Shown: in pieces, positions 61,514 to 64,000 of the stretch
Layout of the letters: every line of letters begins with the position of its first letter
How positions within the stretch are numbered: position 1 is the first letter of the stretch
Made by a program: the position numbers and the translations under genes
NCBI RefSeq assembly: GCF_003633755.1
Contig: NZ_RBIL01000002.1
Coordinates: 124,001 to 188,000, forward strand
DNA length: 64,000 nt
Reading direction: 5' to 3'
Source of the DNA: Solirubrobacter pauli
GTDB lineage: Bacteria > Actinomycetota > Thermoleophilia > Solirubrobacterales > Solirubrobacteraceae
Notes under the pieces: model-generated
Told to the model about the DNA's origin: nothing
What the model saw: the letters and a program-made list of their open reading frames with translations, nothing else
Database searches by the model: none

Positions 61514-62155
61514 ATGAAGACGCTGATCCTGACCTCGCTCGCCGCCGTCCTGCTGCTCGCCGGGTGCGGCGCCGACGCGCCCAAGAAGACCGATCGCGCC
61601 CACGCCGAGTCCGCCGTCCTGCGGCTGGCCGACTTCCCCTCCGGCTGGCGGGCGGCGGAGCAGGCGCGGACGGACATCAAGTCGCCGTGCCTGGCGGTCG
61701 AGGACGCCAAGCGCGCCGTCTCGGGCGGGGCGACCAGCCGGACGTTCCGGCGCGGGGAGAGCACGCAGGCCGAGAGCTCGGTGTACGTATTCCCCGACGA
61801 GGCCGCGGCGCGCACCGCGTTCGCCGGCGTGAGCGCCGACGAGACGACGAGCTGCTTCGGGGCGATCCTGGCCAAGAGCATCGCCTCGCAGCCGGGCGTT
61901 CAGTTCCGCAAGCTGCGCCTGGAGCCGATCGCGCAGGCCGAGCTGGGGGACGAGCGCGCGGCGCGCCGCGTCATCGTCTCCGCCGTGATCGACGAGGTCG
62001 ACCTGGAGCTGATCGCCGACTTCGTGTTCGTGCGCTCGGGCCGCGGCGTGTCGATCCAGAGCTACGTCGACGTGCTCCAGCCGTTCGGCGACGAGTTGCG
62101 CGATCGGCTCGCGCGCGCGACGGCGGAGCGCCTCGAGGCGGAGCTGCGCGTCTGA
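61514..62155 (+). CDS. Lipoprotein of unknown function
   Basis: A 213-residue protein with a signal peptide and lipobox LLAGC (Cys near residue 18), so it is a membrane-anchored extracellular lipoprotein. The mature part (about 30-205) has two Cys (near 57 and 116) and the segments LRLADFPSGWRA and SVYVFPDEAAARTAF, which recall the PknH-like/periplasmic sensor lipoproteins of actinomycetes; the family is not certain. It has no clear operon partner. Confidence 0.7.
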   Translation: MKTLILTSLAAVLLLAGCGADAPKKTDRAHAESAVLRLADFPSGWRAAEQARTDIKSPCLAVEDAKRAVSGGATSRTFRRGESTQAESSVYVFPDEAAARTAFAGVSADETTSCFGAILAKSIASQPGVQFRKLRLEPIAQAELGDERAARRVIVSAVIDEVDLELIADFVFVRSGRGVSIQSYVDVLQPFGDELRDRLARATAERLEAELRV

Positions 62156-62193
62156 TGTGATCCCGCGGTGGGACGACACCCGCACCGAACGTG

Positions 62194-63114
62194 ATGGACC
62201 CGATCCGCGCCGCCCTGCTCGCCGCCGACGTCGTCGTCCCCCACACCGACGCCGACGGGCTCGCGGCGGGCGCGATCGCGCTGCGCGCCCGCGGAGAGCC
62301 GGCTGCGGCCGCCGTGCTGTTCGGGCGCGGTGAGAACCCGTGGCGCACACCGCCGCCCGGCGTGCCCGCGCTGCTCGACTGGGGGCTGCGCGCGTCCGAC
62401 CTGCCCGTCGTGGTCGTGGACCACCACGTGCCCGAGGCGTCGCCCGGGCCCGACCAGCACGTGTTGTCCGGGGCGGGCGAGGACCCGGAGACGTCGACCG
62501 CGCCGTTGCTGCGAAGGCTGTTCCCGGAGCAGCCGGCGTGGCTGGCGGCGGTCGGTGCGGTCGGGGACCTGGGGGACCGTGGGTTCGCCCTGCCCGAGTG
62601 CGCCGGCGCGCCGAAGACCGCCGTGCGCAAGCTCGTCCCGCTGATCAACGCGCCGCGCCGCGGACCGGAGCTGGACGGCGTGCGGGTCGCGCTCGAGCTG
62701 CTCGTCGAGCACGAGGACCCGAAGGCCGCGCTCGCCGACCCTCGCATCACCGTGCTCGCAGCCGCCCGTGACGCTTGGCGCTCCGAGTGGGAGCGCGTCC
62801 GCCGCACCGCGCCGCAGGTCGGCGAGCGCGTGGCCGTGATCCGCTTCAGCTCGGCCTTCCAGGTCCACCCGCTGATCGCCCAGATGTGGGCCAAGCGCCT
62901 CGCTCCACGCCCCGTGCTCGCCGCCAACGACGGCTACCTGCCCGGCCGCGTCGCCTTCTCGATCCGCGGCACCGCCGGCGACCTGCGCGCGCTGCTGCGC
63001 GAGGCCCTCCCGGACGTGGGCGGCGAGTTCGCACACGGCCACCCGCGCGCGACGGGCGGCACGCTCACGCCCGAGGACTTCGAGCGGCTGCTCGTGGGGC
63101 TGGCCCGGCCGTAG
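62194..63114 (+). CDS. DHH family phosphoesterase
   Basis: A 306-residue metal-dependent phosphoesterase of the RecJ/NrnA superfamily. Motif I is HTDADGLAAGA (about 16-26), motif III is VVVVDHHVPE (about 70-79), and a further Asp is in GAVGDLGDRG (about 122-131). The C-terminal DHHA1 domain ends with GGEFAHGHPRATGG (about 276-289). It may degrade short oligonucleotides or cyclic dinucleotide products, or act on DNA ends; the sequence does not decide. Start at the ATG 62194, one codon after a GTG. Confidence 0.88.
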   Translation: MDPIRAALLAADVVVPHTDADGLAAGAIALRARGEPAAAAVLFGRGENPWRTPPPGVPALLDWGLRASDLPVVVVDHHVPEASPGPDQHVLSGAGEDPETSTAPLLRRLFPEQPAWLAAVGAVGDLGDRGFALPECAGAPKTAVRKLVPLINAPRRGPELDGVRVALELLVEHEDPKAALADPRITVLAAARDAWRSEWERVRRTAPQVGERVAVIRFSSAFQVHPLIAQMWAKRLAPRPVLAANDGYLPGRVAFSIRGTAGDLRALLREALPDVGGEFAHGHPRATGGTLTPEDFERLLVGLARP

Positions 63115-63185
63115 CGAGGCGGGCGGCGCCGAGCGGGCGCGCGCCGTGAGTTGCGCCGCGGGGACGCGTGCGTCCGTATCCGTGC

Positions 63186-63911
63186 GTGAGCTTCGTGGTC
63201 CTGGTGGCGGCAGCGGTCTCGTGCGCGGCGGTCCAGCGGGCGATCGGCGTCGGGTACTCGCTCGTGCTGCTGCCCGCCGCGATCGCCGTCCTGCCCGACG
63301 GCCAGGCCGTGCCGTGCGTGTTGGCGGTCGGCATCGTCCTGTCGGTCGGGCTGCTGCTCGCCGGCCGACGGGCGCCGGACGCGGACGACGTCACGCGCGG
63401 CCTGCTCACGTTCGCGCCCGCCGGGCAGCTCGTGGCGCTGCTCGCGCTCGGCGCGCTGCGCGGGCCCGAGCTGCGGGTGGCCGCGGCGGCGGTCCTGCTC
63501 ACGGGATGCGCCGCGGCGCTCGTGCAGCGGCGGGCACCACGCCGCGCCCCCGGACGCGCGACCGGGGCCGCGGCCGGCGTCGTGATCGGCGCCGTCGGCG
63601 CGCTCACCGCCGTCATCGGGCCGTTCGTCGCGTTGCTGCTGACGCTGCGCGCCGACGCCGGGGGCGACGAGCTCCGGCGGCGCCTGTGGCTGTGCACGAC
63701 GGTGCTCAGCACCACCGCGCTGGCGCTCGCCGCGCTGCTGGGGACGAGCGATCTGCGCGGCGCGCTGGTCGCGCTCGCATTGGCACCGGCCCTGGCGGTC
63801 GGGGCGCTCGTGGGCGCGCCGCTCGTCGGCCGGTTGCACCCGGCCGCCCACCGGCTGACCGTGCTGCTGATCGCCGCGGCCGGCGCGGCGACGCTGCTCG
63901 CCGGCGCGTGA
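63186..63911 (+). CDS. TauE/SafE family membrane transporter
   Basis: A 241-residue protein with about seven to eight hydrophobic helices and the family's first repeat motif AIGVGYSLVLLPA (about 19-31). Members export sulfite, sulfoacetate or related anions. The second repeat motif (about 132-150, GAVGALTAVIGPFVALLL) is present. The GTG at 63186 gives MSFVVLVAAAVS at the membrane; an upstream GTG at 63168 is less likely. The stop overlaps a possible next gene (GTGA at 63908). Confidence 0.85.
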   Translation: MSFVVLVAAAVSCAAVQRAIGVGYSLVLLPAAIAVLPDGQAVPCVLAVGIVLSVGLLLAGRRAPDADDVTRGLLTFAPAGQLVALLALGALRGPELRVAAAAVLLTGCAAALVQRRAPRRAPGRATGAAAGVVIGAVGALTAVIGPFVALLLTLRADAGGDELRRRLWLCTTVLSTTALALAALLGTSDLRGALVALALAPALAVGALVGAPLVGRLHPAAHRLTVLLIAAAGAATLLAGA

Positions 63912-64000
63912 AGCGGCCGGCGGCCGCGGCGGTGTCGGCCGGGCGCGTGACCCGCCGCGGGGGGTGTGGCGGCCGCCGCGGTGTCCGCCGGGCACGGGAT
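63908..64000 (+). CDS. Possible next gene, cut by window edge
   Basis: A frame opens with GTG overlapping the TauE/SafE stop by four bases (GTGA) and stays open to the window end. The 31 visible codons are Arg/Gly/Ala-rich and match nothing I recognise. The only support is the overlap geometry. Confidence 0.2.
   Translation, partial: MKRPAAAAVSAGRVTRRGGCGGRRGVRRARD

Overview
The window is high-GC, tightly packed bacterial chromosome with about 60 protein genes on both strands and no rRNA, tRNA, CRISPR array, phage or transposase that I could recognise. Two F420-type luciferase-like oxidoreductases, four sigma factors, AMP-dependent acyl-CoA ligases with SDR partners, and start codons set 6-7 bases after a TANNNT box (leaderless transcription) suggest an actinomycete. 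The Thermoleophilia (Solirubrobacter/Conexibacter type) fit best, but that placement is inference from gene style, not from a marker gene.

Layout. 1-1694: a cut rhodanese gene and a membrane diguanylate cyclase. 1691-6959: a minus-strand operon of cupin, hydantoinase A, hydantoinase B and a DUF5996 protein, behind a leader holding a 14-bp inverted repeat. 7266-10450: a lipoprotein L,D-transpeptidase, a chemoreceptor without membrane segments, and a BrkB-type membrane protein. 10460-12004: an SDR and a TetR regulator, divergent across two similar palindromes. 12058-15765: a parvulin-type foldase, an unknown secreted protein and an MFS exporter. 15850-22490: a secreted sugar-isomerase-like protein with a His-rich tail, two LLM oxidoreductases, two acyl-CoA ligases and an SDR. 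22492-26441: assorted enzymes, an AraC regulator, a thioredoxin-like/secreted-repeat pair and a SigB/F-type sigma factor. 26555-27933: a TetR-GAF-SpoIIE phosphatase interrupted by a frameshift, directly upstream of that sigma gene. 28007-36171: beta-lactamase-like and VanX-like secreted enzymes, an ECF sigma pair, an aldo/keto reductase, exonuclease III and a universal stress protein. 36192-39544: a beta-helix/FecR protein co-transcribed with a CHASE2-HD-GYP phosphodiesterase. 39621-44534: a hydrolase, a phosphodiester glycosidase, a baeRF protein and a large membrane protein ending in a PI-PLC-like domain. 44505-47551: a regulator-SRPBCC-DGPF-ECF42 sigma operon. 47639-54878: an SDR, a PQQ-type sugar dehydrogenase with a PKD domain, a short AraC protein overlapping an ECF sigma, and a ROK regulator. 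54900-64000: enoyl-CoA hydratase family, M42 peptidase, ABC-F protein, MscS channel, gamma-glutamyltransferase with a Gly/His repeat, a lipoprotein, a DHH phosphoesterase and a TauE/SafE transporter.

Taken together the region is rich in signalling: cyclic-di-GMP synthesis (GGDEF) and breakdown (HD-GYP), partner-switching sigma control, three ECF sigma factors and several one-component regulators next to their likely targets. I found no single large undescribed system. The best leads are the frameshifted TetR-SpoIIE/sigma locus, the FecR/CHASE2-HD-GYP pair, the soluble chemoreceptor with a duplicated module, and the set of leaderless promoters.
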